DNA of 36,100 nucleotides from an uncultured Collinsella sp. (lineage in GTDB: Bacteria > Actinomycetota > Coriobacteriia > Coriobacteriales > Coriobacteriaceae). The position numbers and the translations under genes are program-made. The number at the start of each line of letters is the position of its first letter. The stretch's first letter is position 1. The stretch is taken from NCBI GenBank assembly GCA_900545445.1, contig UQZH01000015.1, forward strand, positions 1 through 36,100, read 5' to 3'. Of this stretch, positions 22,396 to 30,962 are shown one piece after another. The notes under the pieces are model-generated. The model worked only from the letters and a program-made list of their open reading frames with translations. It did not search any database and was not told the DNA's origin.

Positions 22396-22401
22396 TATAA
22401 T
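22396..22401 (+). promoter_or_regulatory. Likely -10 element for pta
   Basis: A perfect TATAAT stands in the glf-pta divergent region, about 130 nt upstream of the pta start. No good -35 sequence is seen 16-18 nt upstream. Confidence 0.45.
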
Positions 22402-22454
22402 GAGCTTGCCACACAAGGAAAGCTCAAGCACCGCGGCGTACATAATTGAAAGGT

Positions 22455-22475
22455 AAACCCGCTAGCAGCGGGTTT
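22455..22475 (+). terminator. Terminator-like hairpin in the pta leader
   Basis: AAACCCGCT pairs with AGCGGGTTT around a 3-nt loop, followed by ATTCG. It lies between the TATAAT and the pta ribosome site, so it may attenuate pta or end an antisense or short leader transcript. Confidence 0.4.
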
Positions 22476-22528
22476 ATTCGTGAACAGCCGGGCGCCTGGA
22501 GCTTAGCGAAACGCTTGTAAGGAGTAAC

Positions 22529-23509
22529 ATGAGCGATTTCCTGAACCGTATGAAGTCTGCCGCCAAGGCCGACCTTAAGACGATCGTCCTGCCCGAGGGC
22601 GAAGATCCGCGCACCATCGTCGCAGCCACCAAGATCATCGAGGAGGGCCTGGCAAAGATCGTCATCCTGGGCAATCCCGACGAGATCAACGTTCCCGGCG
22701 CTACCGTCATCGACCCGCGCAATGCCGAGAAGCACGAGGAGTACGCGCAGAAGTTTGCCGAGCTCCGCGCCAAGAAGGGCGTCACCATCGAGCAGGCTCG
22801 CGCCCAGGTGATGGATGCTACCTACTTTGGCACCATGATGGTCAAGATGGGCGACGCCGACGGCCTGGTCTCCGGTGCCTGCCACTCCACCGCCGACACC
22901 CTGCGCCCCGCGCTGCAGATCCTCAAGACCGCCCCGGGCACCAAGCTGGTCTCGGCCTTCTTTGTGATGTGCACCGACACCCCGCAGTTCGGCACCGACG
23001 GCACGCTGATCTTCGCCGACTGCGGCCTCAACATCAACCCGTCCTCCGACGAGCTCTCCGAGATCGCCATCGCCTCCGCTCACTCCTGGTCCACCTTCAT
23101 GGGCAACGTTGAGCCGCACGTGGCCATGCTCTCCTACTCCACCATGGGCTCCGCCGGCGGCGAGGTCGCCAAGAAGGTCCAGGAGACCGTGAAGTTCTGC
23201 AAGGAGAAGGCTCCCGAGCTCGCCATCGATGGCGACCTGCAGCTCGATGCCGCTATCGTCCCCACCGTCGCCCAGCTCAAGGCTCCCGGCTCCTCCGTTG
23301 CCGGCAAGGCCAACGTGCTGGTGTTCCCCGACCTCGAGGCCGGCAACATCGGCTACAAGCTGGTCCAGCGCTTCGCCGGCGCCGACGCTTACGGCCCCAT
23401 CCTGCAGGGCATCGCCAAGCCGGTCAACGACCTGTCGCGCGGCTGCTCTGCCGACGACATCGTGGGTGTCGTGGCCATCACCGCCGTCCAGGCTCAGATG
23501 GCTGAGTAG
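22529..23509 (+). CDS. pta: Phosphate acetyltransferase
   Basis: Pta converts acetyl-CoA and phosphate to acetyl phosphate, which acetate kinase uses to make ATP. The 326-residue single-domain form is typical of Gram-positives. Visible family marks are KTIVLPEGEDPRTI near the N-terminus, DADGLVSGACHSTADTLRP, and the C-terminal GADAYGPILQGIAKPVNDLSRGC. AAGGAG lies 6 nt before the ATG. It is convergent with ackA rather than in an operon with it, and is followed by motif II copy 3. Confidence 0.96.
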   Translation: MSDFLNRMKSAAKADLKTIVLPEGEDPRTIVAATKIIEEGLAKIVILGNPDEINVPGATVIDPRNAEKHEEYAQKFAELRAKKGVTIEQARAQVMDATYFGTMMVKMGDADGLVSGACHSTADTLRPALQILKTAPGTKLVSAFFVMCTDTPQFGTDGTLIFADCGLNINPSSDELSEIAIASAHSWSTFMGNVEPHVAMLSYSTMGSAGGEVAKKVQETVKFCKEKAPELAIDGDLQLDAAIVPTVAQLKAPGSSVAGKANVLVFPDLEAGNIGYKLVQRFAGADAYGPILQGIAKPVNDLSRGCSADDIVGVVAITAVQAQMAE

Positions 23510-23524
23510 CGGACGTATCCCCTC

Positions 23525-23649
23525 GGACCCTACAGGGTAAAGCTCTGAAAACGTCCTCGGACATGCATGAAACCCCCGCTGCGCACTTCGTGCGGTGGGG
23601 GTTTCATGCGTCCTGCGGAATGTTATCAGAGCTTTACCCTGTAGGGTCC
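23525..23649 (+). ncRNA. Structured intergenic motif II, copy 3
   Basis: A 24-bp perfect outer stem (23525-23548 with 23626-23649) encloses GTCCT on the 5' side and GTCCTGCGGAAT on the 3' side, then a 13-bp stem GCATGAAACCCCC/GGGGGTTTCATGC. Total length is 125 nt, the same as copy 1. It starts 15 nt after the pta stop in sense orientation. The outer stem sequence is unrelated to copies 1 and 2. Confidence 0.5.
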
Positions 23650-23799
23650 CTGCCGCCACGTGGCAGTCAGGCTATCTGGAGTGGACGGCGGCTTGACTAC
23701 GAGCTGAGTCTGAAAATCCGAACGGATGGGTGTCGTTGCTGAAAGTGCAGGCGTTGCCGGCGATGATCACTTTGGGACTGGAATTTCCGTATGCTAGTG

Positions 23800-23834
23800 A
23801 AAAGGCCTCCGGAGCTGTTGCTCTGGAGGCCTTT
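23800..23834 (-). terminator. Terminator of the downstream ackA
   Basis: AAAGGCCTCC pairs perfectly with GGAGGCCTTT, with a further inner GAGC/GCTC; leftward it is followed by TTTTCAC. It is a standard intrinsic terminator. The 150 bp between motif II copy 3 and this hairpin show nothing else I can support. Confidence 0.8.
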
Positions 23835-23856
23835 CGTTTACATGCAAACGGGTGCG

Positions 23857-25035
23857 TTAGTTGTTCTTGGTCAGGCGTTCGACGTCGTGGGCGATCATGT
23901 ATTCCTCGTCGGTGGGGATGACCATGACCGTGACGGCGGAACCGGCGGCACTGATGACCTGCGGACCGTTGCCCACGGCCTCGCGGTTCTTGTTGTTGTC
24001 GATGCGCACGCCCAGCCACTCAAAGCAGTCGCAGAAGGCCTTACGGATCGACCAGTCGTTCTCGCCGATGCCGGCAGTAAAGGTGATGGTATCCACGCCC
24101 GCCATAGAAGCGATCATGGAGCCGGCCTGCTGCATAGCCTTGTAGGCGAACATATCGAAGGCGAGCAGGCAGCGCTCATCTCCCTCGGAAGCGCGCGTAC
24201 GGATGTCGCGGGCGTCGTTGGAGATACCTGAGATGGCAAGCAGACCAGACTGCTTGTTCATCATGTCGTCGACTTCCTGGTAGCTGTAGCCGCCCTCGCG
24301 CTGCAGGTAGCACACGGTAGCCGGGTCGATAGAGCCGCAGCGGGTTCCCATTATCAGGCCGTCAAGCGGCGTGAGGCCCATCGTGGTGTCGCGGCACACG
24401 CCGTCCTCGATGGCTGCGAGCGAGGCGCCGTTGCCCAGGTGGCACGAAAGCAGGCGGTGGCAGCGCGAGCCCAGGATCTCCTTGGCCATCATCCACTCGT
24501 AGCGGTGGCTCGTACCGTGGGCGCCGTACTTGCGCACGTGGTACTTGTCGCACACGTCCTTGGGCAGGGCGTAGGTGTAGGCAACCTCGGGCATGGTCAT
24601 GTGAAACGAGGTGTCGAAGACGGCCACGTTGGGCAGCTCCGGATACTTCTCACGGCAATACTCAATCGCCGCCGCCTCGCCGTAGTTGTGCAGCGGAGCA
24701 AGCGGTGCCACCTCGAGAATCTTAGCCATGACCTCGTCGTCGACGACCGCAGAATCATCGAAGTGCCAGCCGCCTTGAACGATGCGATGTCCAATGCCAT
24801 CAATCGTAAAGTCGGTCTTCTCGAGCTCCTCGAGCACGCGAGCGATAGCAGAGCGATGATCGGGGAAGGGAACCTCCTCGGTCTGTTTGGCGCCACCGTT
24901 CTCGGAGTGGCCAAAGATGCCCATGTCCGATCCGATACGCTCGCAGTTGCCCTTGGCGAAAACCTCGCGGGTATCGGTATCCAAAAGCTGATATTTAAGG
25001 CTTGAACTGCCGGCGTTGACAACAAGTACGTTCAT
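23857..25035 (-). CDS. ackA: Acetate kinase, paralogue 2
   Basis: Acetate kinase makes ATP and acetate from acetyl phosphate. The 392 residues include VVNAGSSSLKYQL at the N-terminus, GHRIVQGGWHF, AVFDTSFHMTMP (catalytic aspartate), GAHGTSHRYEW, CHLGNGASLAAI and TAGIGENDWSIR. Length and active-site residues look intact. The upstream paralogue at 25199-26377 is clearly related but not near-identical. The two lie in tandem 163 bp apart with a hairpin between them, so separate transcription is possible. Acetate or propionate preference cannot be judged. Confidence 0.94.
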   Translation of the reverse strand: MNVLVVNAGSSSLKYQLLDTDTREVFAKGNCERIGSDMGIFGHSENGGAKQTEEVPFPDHRSAIARVLEELEKTDFTIDGIGHRIVQGGWHFDDSAVVDDEVMAKILEVAPLAPLHNYGEAAAIEYCREKYPELPNVAVFDTSFHMTMPEVAYTYALPKDVCDKYHVRKYGAHGTSHRYEWMMAKEILGSRCHRLLSCHLGNGASLAAIEDGVCRDTTMGLTPLDGLIMGTRCGSIDPATVCYLQREGGYSYQEVDDMMNKQSGLLAISGISNDARDIRTRASEGDERCLLAFDMFAYKAMQQAGSMIASMAGVDTITFTAGIGENDWSIRKAFCDCFEWLGVRIDNNKNREAVGNGPQVISAAGSAVTVMVIPTDEEYMIAHDVERLTKNN

Positions 25036-25147
25036 GAGACTCCTTTGCAGTGCAATACGGCCGACGCAGACCCCTTAAGGCGGCCGTATTTTAATAAGAA
25101 GTTATCATATCTTGATAAATAGCTATCAGCATATCGCCCAACGAGCG

Positions 25148-25194
25148 CAAAAGAGGGACTAAACGACACTTGGTCGTCCAGCCCCTCCCCTCTT
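25148..25194 (-). terminator. Terminator between the two acetate kinase genes
   Basis: Read leftward, AGGGGCTGGACGAC pairs with GTCGTTTAGTCCCT, with two internal mismatches, and ends in CTCTTTTGC. It lies directly after the first acetate kinase stop. Confidence 0.65.
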
Positions 25195-25198
25195 GCAA

Positions 25199-26377
25199 TT
25201 ACTTGCCGTTGACGATGCGCTCGACGTCGGAAGCGATCATGAACTCCTCGTCCGTGGGGATGACGAAGATCTTGACCTTGGAATCCTTGGCAGACAGGCA
25301 CCAAGCGCCGTCGCCACGCAGGGCGTTACGGGCATGGTCCATCTTGACGCCCATAAAGGCCAGACGGTCGGCAACGCCGGCGCGAACGGCCGGAGCGTGC
25401 TCACCGATGCCGGCGGTGAAGACCAGCGTGTCCATGCCGCACATGGAAGTGGCCATCTCGGCAGCCTTGGCGGCAATCTTGTAGACGAACATGTCGAAGG
25501 CGAGCTGAGCCTCGGGGTCGCCGGCGGCGGCAAGCTCCTCGACGTTGCGGCAGTCGTTGGTCTTGCCACCGGTCACAGCCAAAAGGCCGGACTTCTTGTT
25601 CATCATCTCGTCGACCTCGTCGAAGGTGTAGCCGCCCTCGCGCTGCAGGTAGCACACGGTAGCCGGGTCGATGGAGCCGCAGCGGGTGCCCATCATGACG
25701 CCGTCGAGCGGAGTGAGGCCCATAGTGGTATCCATGCACTTGCCGTCCTCGATGGCGCACAGGGAGGCACCGGAGCCGATGTGGCACACGACAACCTTGC
25801 GGGCCTCGCCGTTGGTCATCTCGGCGACCTTCTTGGAGATGTAACGATAGCTGGTACCGTGGGCGCCGTACTTACGAATGTGCAGCTTGTCGCAAACATC
25901 CTTGGGAAGGGCGTAGGTCTTGGCGACCTCGGGCATGTTGAAGTGGAAAGCGGTGTCATAGACCGTGACGTTGGGCAGGTCGGGATACTGCTCCAGGCAG
26001 AACTCGATAACGTTGGCCTCGGGGTTGTTGTGCAGCGGCGCCAGCGGGGCGACCTCACGGATCTTGGCGAGGACGTCCTCGTCGACGAGGGAGGAATCGC
26101 CAAAGTACCAGCCGCCCTGAACGATACGGTGGCCAATGCCCTCGATCTTGACGCCGTTGGCCTCGAGGTCCTTCAGGACGACCTCGATGGCGACCTTGTG
26201 GTCGGGGAACTCGATGTTCTCGGTCACCTTCTTGGAGCCGTTGGCAGCGTGGGTGAAGGTACCGCCGGTAAAGCAGACGCGCTCGCAGGAGCCCTTTGCG
26301 CACACCTTGTGGGACTTGGTATCGATGACCTGATACTTAAGGGTCGAAGATCCTGCGTTGACGACCAGAACGTTCAT
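25199..26377 (-). CDS. ackA: Acetate kinase, paralogue 1
   Basis: This is a 392-residue acetate kinase with VVNAGSSTLKYQV, GHRIVQGGWYF, TVYDTAFHFNMP, GAHGTSYRYIS, CHIGSGASLCAI and TAGIGEHAPAVR. All nucleotide and acetyl phosphate binding motifs are intact. It precedes paralogue 2 on the same strand and follows the HIT gene after its own hairpin. Two full-length acetate kinases in tandem could differ in substrate (acetate versus propionate or butyrate) or in expression. Nothing visible decides this. Confidence 0.94.
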   Translation of the reverse strand: MNVLVVNAGSSTLKYQVIDTKSHKVCAKGSCERVCFTGGTFTHAANGSKKVTENIEFPDHKVAIEVVLKDLEANGVKIEGIGHRIVQGGWYFGDSSLVDEDVLAKIREVAPLAPLHNNPEANVIEFCLEQYPDLPNVTVYDTAFHFNMPEVAKTYALPKDVCDKLHIRKYGAHGTSYRYISKKVAEMTNGEARKVVVCHIGSGASLCAIEDGKCMDTTMGLTPLDGVMMGTRCGSIDPATVCYLQREGGYTFDEVDEMMNKKSGLLAVTGGKTNDCRNVEELAAAGDPEAQLAFDMFVYKIAAKAAEMATSMCGMDTLVFTAGIGEHAPAVRAGVADRLAFMGVKMDHARNALRGDGAWCLSAKDSKVKIFVIPTDEEFMIASDVERIVNGK

Positions 26378-26430
26378 GTGTCTCCCTACTAACAGGCGGT
26401 GTGGCGCCGCCAGGTTACATACGCTTCAAT

Positions 26431-26464
26431 AATAAACCCAAACGCCCTCGCGCTCGGGTTTATT
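26431..26464 (-). terminator. Terminator of the xseA-xseB-HIT series
   Basis: AATAAACCC pairs with GGGTTTATT, and the leftward strand continues TTTATTATTG. A second hairpin, CTTCCGT/ACGGAAG (26495-26516), lies just after the HIT stop codon. Confidence 0.65.
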
Positions 26465-26524
26465 GCGTTGATATATAAGTTATCGGTGCCAGAGCTTCCG
26501 TTTCATTGCACGGAAGAAGCGTCC

Positions 26525-26860
26525 TCAGATGAGGTTCTCGCCCAGGTTTTTGCCGCCGAGGACGTGCATGTGGAAGTGCATGACGGTCTGGCCGGCGTTG
26601 ACGCCCTTGTTGGAGATGACGCGGAAACCGTCCTCCAAGCCCTTGGCCTTGGCAACCTCGTGGATGGCGTGGGCCATGGCGCCCATGGTCTCGGCCGGCA
26701 CGTTGTCGGCGATGTCGCTGTAGTGCTTCTTGGGGATCACGAGCGTGTGGACCGGCGCCTGGGGGTTGAGATCGTCGAAGGCGATGACCTGGTCGTCCTC
26801 ATAGACAACGGTTGAGGGAATCTCGTGGTTGGCGATTTTGCAGAAGATGCAATCACACAT
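26525..26860 (-). CDS. HIT-family nucleotide hydrolase (HINT-like)
   Basis: The 111-residue histidine triad protein hydrolyses nucleoside phosphoramidates or dinucleotides. The triad is H95-F-H97-M-H99 in MHFHMHVLGG, with H97 the expected nucleophile. HTLVIPKKHY and the N-terminal CDCIFCKI are typical of bacterial HINT/HinT proteins. The ATG at 26860 is preferred because AAAGGA lies 8 nt upstream. It follows xseB on the same strand with a 49-nt gap and is probably co-transcribed. Confidence 0.94.
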   Translation of the reverse strand: MCDCIFCKIANHEIPSTVVYEDDQVIAFDDLNPQAPVHTLVIPKKHYSDIADNVPAETMGAMAHAIHEVAKAKGLEDGFRVISNKGVNAGQTVMHFHMHVLGGKNLGENLI

Positions 26861-26909
26861 GGCTGGTTCCTTTCTCACAGACCAAGGTAATTATATTTGG
26901 TCGGGATGG

Positions 26910-27176
26910 TTAGAACGAAAGCTTGTCGTCGGTGTTGGCGGCCTCGCCGTCGGCGAGCACGTCGTTGCCGTCGACGTCCTTAAGGAGCACCGAGACCTTC
27001 TGCTCGGCATCGGACAGGCGGGTGCGCAGGCTCTTGAGGAGCTCGACGCCGCGGGTATAGCTCTCGAGTGACTCCTCGAGCTCCATATCGCCCGACTCCA
27101 AGCTGCGGATGATGAGTTCCAACTCCTGCGAAGCCTGCTTGTACGTAAGCTGCTCGACCGGGGTCTTCTCTGCCAT
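26910..27176 (-). CDS. xseB: Exodeoxyribonuclease VII small subunit
   Basis: The 88-residue helical subunit binds XseA in several copies to make exonuclease VII, which degrades single-stranded DNA in repair. LTYKQASQELELIIRSLESGDMELEESLESYTRGVELLK is the conserved coiled-coil core, shown here by its key positions at residues 11-48. GGAAAGGAAA precedes the ATG. It lies 42 nt after the xseA stop, in the usual order. Confidence 0.94.
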   Translation of the reverse strand: MAEKTPVEQLTYKQASQELELIIRSLESGDMELEESLESYTRGVELLKSLRTRLSDAEQKVSVLLKDVDGNDVLADGEAANTDDKLSF

Positions 27177-27218
27177 ATCTGTTTCCTTTCCTAAAGGTTT
27201 ATCGCTATGTAACGCGGC

Positions 27219-28670
27219 CTACTCGACCGCATCGACCGTTGCCGCCACATTGCCGTCTGCCATGCGCACGCGGATGGCGTCGCCGGGCTTAAAGGTCTTG
27301 GCGCTCGTAGCCACCCCATCATCGCTGTACGCGATGGAGTAACCGCGGGCAAGCACCTTGAGCGGCGACAGGGCATCGAGCGACGCGGCAGCTCGGCCTA
27401 AGTCGGACGCAGGCTTGCTGAGCATCGTGCGCCCCTGATGCTCCAGACGGGAGCTCGCAAGTGTGAGCGCATGGCGCTTGCCATCGAGCCCTGAGGTGCT
27501 TGCGATCAAGCGCTCGGGCAGACGCTCGAAGTTGGAGCGGAAGGCCCCAACCGAACGCGTTATGGCGCCGGACAGACGATCGGCCGTCAGGGCAAGCTCG
27601 GACTCGCGACGCTCGACCATAAACGTGGGGTCGTTGAGGCACGGGCGGCATGCGGCTGCATCGAGCGTGTCGCCCAGACGAGCCGTATAGGCATCCCAGG
27701 CTCGACGACCGCGCTGGTCGAGCATTTCCAGATCGACCTGATCCGACCCGATCATCGAAGCCATCGCGGCGCCCAGACGCTGATGGCGCGTCTCGAGCAC
27801 GTCGGCCAACTCCGTCATAGCCGGCGCCACCGATTCTGCCGCTGCCGTTGGCGTGGAGGCGCGACGGTCGCTCACCATGTCGCAAATCGAGGTATCGGGC
27901 TCATGGCCAATACCGGTCACCACGGGCACAGGACAAGCCGCCACCGCGCGGGCAAGCTCCTCGTCATTAAAGGTCATGAGGTCCTCAAAGGAGCCGCCGC
28001 CGCGCACCAGCAAAATACAGTCGGGCGCCGGCGTAATGGAAGCGGCGCGGCGCAAGCCCTCGATGAGCTCGGCCGGCGCACCCTCGCCTTGAACCTTGGC
28101 GCCCACGCAGACGAGCTCGACGAGCGGGTTGCGACGACGCAACGTGCGCTTGACGTCGTCGATTACGGCACCCGAAAGCGAGGTGACGACCGCCACGCGG
28201 GAGCAGAACACCGGGATGCGGCGCTTGCGCGCTTCGTCCATCAGGCCCTCGCGGCGTAGCTTTTCGGCCAGTTGCGCCACTTGTTGACGCAGCAGACCCT
28301 CCCCCGCCAACGAAAACGAGCGGGCAACAAAGCTCATGCGACCCGTGGGCTTATAGAGATTGAAGCTGCCCTTAAAGCTCACCTGCATGCCATCGCGCAG
28401 ATCGAACGTGCGCTTGAGATAGGCACCCTTCCAAATGATGCAGTCGACGGCGGCCGAGTCGTCCTTGATCTGGAAATAGCAGTGGCCGCTTCGGGCGTTA
28501 GGACCACGAAAACCCGTGACCTCGCCCAGAACGCTCAGCTGCGGAATGGCATCGAGCGCACCGGCAGCGATCTCTACCGCCTGGCTCACGCTGAGCTCCT
28601 TGCGCTCCTGCTCGTCCGAACCGTCGAACTCGGCGGAAACGGCATTGCCGGTTAGATTCCAGCCTGCCAC
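27219..28670 (-). CDS. xseA: Exodeoxyribonuclease VII large subunit
   Basis: This is the catalytic subunit of exonuclease VII. The OB-fold domain begins LSVSQAVEIAAGALDAIPQL and continues LGEVTGFRGPNARSGHCYF. The nuclease domain has VVTSLSGAVIDDV, the conserved VRGGGSFEDLMTFNDEELARAVA and GIGHEPDTSICDMVSDRRASTPTAAAE. A GTG start at 28670 (483 residues) is proposed because GAAGGGGGG lies 5 nt upstream and the length then fits the family. The frame runs upstream to a TTG at 28778, but that part has no family resemblance. The C-terminal ARGYSIAYSDDG motif is present. Confidence 0.93.
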   Translation of the reverse strand: MAGWNLTGNAVSAEFDGSDEQERKELSVSQAVEIAAGALDAIPQLSVLGEVTGFRGPNARSGHCYFQIKDDSAAVDCIIWKGAYLKRTFDLRDGMQVSFKGSFNLYKPTGRMSFVARSFSLAGEGLLRQQVAQLAEKLRREGLMDEARKRRIPVFCSRVAVVTSLSGAVIDDVKRTLRRRNPLVELVCVGAKVQGEGAPAELIEGLRRAASITPAPDCILLVRGGGSFEDLMTFNDEELARAVAACPVPVVTGIGHEPDTSICDMVSDRRASTPTAAAESVAPAMTELADVLETRHQRLGAAMASMIGSDQVDLEMLDQRGRRAWDAYTARLGDTLDAAACRPCLNDPTFMVERRESELALTADRLSGAITRSVGAFRSNFERLPERLIASTSGLDGKRHALTLASSRLEHQGRTMLSKPASDLGRAAASLDALSPLKVLARGYSIAYSDDGVATSAKTFKPGDAIRVRMADGNVAATVDAVE

Positions 28671-28787
28671 GCAGCCCCCCCCTTCGTCATCGTGCACAAG
28701 GGCTCCGGCCCCGTGCAAATTTAAGTCCAACTCATAGTACAGCGCCGCAGGGACACAAACCCCCACGGCGCCTGTCAAGCCAATTTG

Positions 28788-29492
28788 TTATCGGTTGGAG
28801 TTTCTGTTGTAGCGGGCCATCAGGTAGAGCAGCTGAATGATCGAAGTGAGCGCTGCGGCCACATAGGTAAGCGCCGCTGCCGTCAGCACCTTCTTGGCGC
28901 CGTTGACCTGCTTGGAACTCATACCCGACTGCTCGATGTACGCCACAGCACGTCGGCTGGCATCAATCTCGACCGGCAGCGTAACCAACTGGAACAGCAC
29001 ACTAAACGAGAAGAAGATCAATGCGAGGGTCGTGAGCCCGGCGATGTTCATAAACAGGCCCAAGAGCAACACGATGGTCCAGGTGTTCTGGGTAAAGTTG
29101 ACGACCGGGACCAGGGCGGTGCGAACCTTCATCATGGCGTAACCGCTCTGACGCTGGGCGGCATGACCCGCCTCGTGGCAGGCCACGGCAACGCTTGCGA
29201 CCGATCCGCCCGAACGGTTAGCGTCCGAGAGATACAGGTTGTTATCCTGCGGGTTGTAGTGGTCGGTGAGCTCACCGGCAACACCCTTGATACCCACGGC
29301 GTTGCAACCGTTGGCGTCGAGCATGCGGCGAGCGACCGTGGCACCCGTGTCGCCGTCCGAGCGAACCTTGGACCAGGTCTTGTACGTCGAGTTGATATAG
29401 CTCTGCGCCGCAAGACCAAGCACCGTACAAACAAGGACAACCAGCAGGTACAGCGGGTCGATGCCAAAGCCGTAACCATAGTAATAGGGCAT
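28788..29492 (-). CDS. YugP-family membrane zinc metallopeptidase
   Basis: The 234-residue protein belongs to the Zn_peptidase_2 (YugP-like) family. The zinc motif HEAGH lies at residues 106-110 in ACHEAGHAAQ, with GNAVGIKG/DHYNPQDNNLYLSD-type family sequence before it. There is one N-terminal hydrophobic segment (about 12-30) and two or three C-terminal ones. The start at 29492 (MPYYYGYGFG) follows GGAGGA by 6 nt. It is on the same strand as the xse genes with about 120 nt between. The natural substrate is unknown. Confidence 0.9.
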   Translation of the reverse strand: MPYYYGYGFGIDPLYLLVVLVCTVLGLAAQSYINSTYKTWSKVRSDGDTGATVARRMLDANGCNAVGIKGVAGELTDHYNPQDNNLYLSDANRSGGSVASVAVACHEAGHAAQRQSGYAMMKVRTALVPVVNFTQNTWTIVLLLGLFMNIAGLTTLALIFFSFSVLFQLVTLPVEIDASRRAVAYIEQSGMSSKQVNGAKKVLTAAALTYVAAALTSIIQLLYLMARYNRNSNR

Positions 29493-29585
29493 GCGAATTC
29501 CTCCGAATCGAATTACACGTTGGAGGCATTCTACCCACTCAGCTGGCAAGCAAATCAGCATCGATGTTTTGGCACCGTCAGCGAA

Positions 29586-29681
29586 AACGGCCGAAAGCGA
29601 GCAAGGTGACGTGAAAGAGAAGCGACGCGTACTTTGGTACGCGAGCGACGATTGAACGTCAGATTACCGCTCTCGGCCGTT
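29586..29681 (+). ncRNA. Structured intergenic motif I, copy B
   Basis: The outer stem AACGGCCGAAAGCG pairs with CGCTCTCGGCCGTT (one mismatch), different in sequence from copy A but in the same place. Inside are identical TGACGT/ACGTCA, GAAAGAG and GACGATTGA. The apical stem is CGCGTAC/GTACGCG instead of copy A's GGGCATG/CATGCCC. The 3' flank GCAGCGTCGAG is shared with copy A. It lies between the RNase D stop and the peptidase promoter, antisense to both genes if read on this strand. Confidence 0.55.
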
Positions 29682-29700
29682 TGCAGCGTCGAGCTGTTAG

Positions 29701-29718
29701 GCGGTTTGGTAAAACCGC
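29701..29718 (-). terminator. Hairpin just after the RNase D gene
   Basis: GCGGTTT-ggta-AAACCGC forms a perfect 7-bp hairpin 12 nt past the stop. A matching hairpin accompanies motif I copy A (near 5590-5607). There is no U-tract beyond UUUs inside the stem, so termination is uncertain. Confidence 0.4.
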
Positions 29719-29730
29719 GTAACTATATAC

Positions 29731-30864
29731 CTACAGGAGCTCGATTTTGCCGTCCTTCACCGTCAACCCCATATTGCCGGAAAGCAGATCGTCCAGACGC
29801 GAACCCACAAGCTCAAAGCGCCAGCCTTCGCGCAGGCGGCTCTGCTCGGGATGCTCAATGTAGTCGGCCAGGTCATCGCGCGACGCAATGACCGAGGTCG
29901 CCACGCCCGAGCGCTCGGCAACCAGGCGAATAAGCGCATACATAAGGTCAGTCACGCTCTCCAGCTCCGGCGAAATCTGACGATGTCCGCGCACCAAGAG
30001 CGGCAGGCGATCGTGCGGACAGCTCGCTCCGCGCTTGATGGCCATGAGCGCGCCGTCCACGTCGCGCTCCCCCAGCTGGTCGGTGCCGCGGATGCTACGG
30101 AACTCCTCAACACGCACGGGATTGCGCTTGACGAGCGCCAGCAGCGTATCGTCGGACATAACCCACTTGCGCGGGATGTTGCGCCGCTCAGCGCGGTCCT
30201 CACGCCAGGCGGCAAGCTCGCGCGCAATGCCCAGCTGATGGCGGCTGCACGAGTTGATGCGCTTGACCTTGCGGAACGCTTCGTGGCGGTCGGCGCGGTA
30301 GTGCGACTCATCGGCCAGAGGACGCAACTCGTCGAGCACCCAATCCACGCGGCCCAGCTCGCGCAGACGGCTCATCATCTCGGTATAGGCAACGATCAGA
30401 TACTTGACGTCATCGATCGCGTACTCAATCTGCTTGTCGGTCAGCGGGCGGCGCGACCAGTCGGTCAGCGACTCGGTCTTGGGCAGTGATACGCCGCAGA
30501 ACGTCTGAACGAGCGCACCATACGAAATCTGCTGGCGCTCGCCCAAAAAGGCGGCGGCAACCTGCGTGTCAAAAATCGGACGCGGCAGCGCGCCCACGGT
30601 GTGGAGCATGACCTCCATATCCTGCGAGCAGGCGTGGAAGACCTTGGTCACGCTCTCGTCGGCCATAAGCTCGGCAAGCGGCGACAGGTCGTCGATCACC
30701 AGCGGATCGACAGCGACACTCTCGGCGGGGGTGGCAATCTGGACCAGGCACAGGCGCGGATGAAACGTGCGCTCGCGCAAAAACTCGGTATCGACGGCGA
30801 TCGCGTCGAACTCGCGGGCGCGCTGGCAAAAGTCGACCAGAGCCTGATGTGTGGAAATGTACAT
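29731..30864 (-). CDS. rnd: Ribonuclease D
   Basis: RNase D trims 3' ends of tRNA precursors and other small RNAs. The DEDD exonuclease residues are visible: D25 and E27 in AVDTEFLRE, D82 in HACSQDMEVM, and Y148/D152 in YAIDDVKYL. An HRDC-like C-terminal region contains AWREDRAERRNIPRKWVMSDDTLLAL, another feature of the family. The ATG at 30864 (377 residues) matches where the family begins; a GTG 12 codons upstream is possible, and neither has a strong ribosome site. It is divergent from the lipid kinase gene, with 98 nt between them. Confidence 0.93.
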   Translation of the reverse strand: MYISTHQALVDFCQRAREFDAIAVDTEFLRERTFHPRLCLVQIATPAESVAVDPLVIDDLSPLAELMADESVTKVFHACSQDMEVMLHTVGALPRPIFDTQVAAAFLGERQQISYGALVQTFCGVSLPKTESLTDWSRRPLTDKQIEYAIDDVKYLIVAYTEMMSRLRELGRVDWVLDELRPLADESHYRADRHEAFRKVKRINSCSRHQLGIARELAAWREDRAERRNIPRKWVMSDDTLLALVKRNPVRVEEFRSIRGTDQLGERDVDGALMAIKRGASCPHDRLPLLVRGHRQISPELESVTDLMYALIRLVAERSGVATSVIASRDDLADYIEHPEQSRLREGWRFELVGSRLDDLLSGNMGLTVKDGKIELL

Positions 30865-30962
30865 ATCAACCCATCGAATAAGGTTAGGCCCGAAAAACAC
30901 GGGTAGGATATCGGCATTGCTCTACAACTATACTCGGTTAGTCACAGAACGGGAACGTAAGT

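Noticed and set aside
22424..23659. Long - strand frame opposite pta
   Set aside because: It is an antisense shadow; it also runs through the motif II hairpin and the pta leader.
23672..24019. Small - strand frame downstream of ackA
   Set aside because: It is out of frame with ackA over their overlap, and its tail runs through the terminator.
28671..28778. Extended N-terminus for xseA from a TTG
   Set aside because: There is no similarity to the family, and a strong ribosome site precedes the GTG at 28670.
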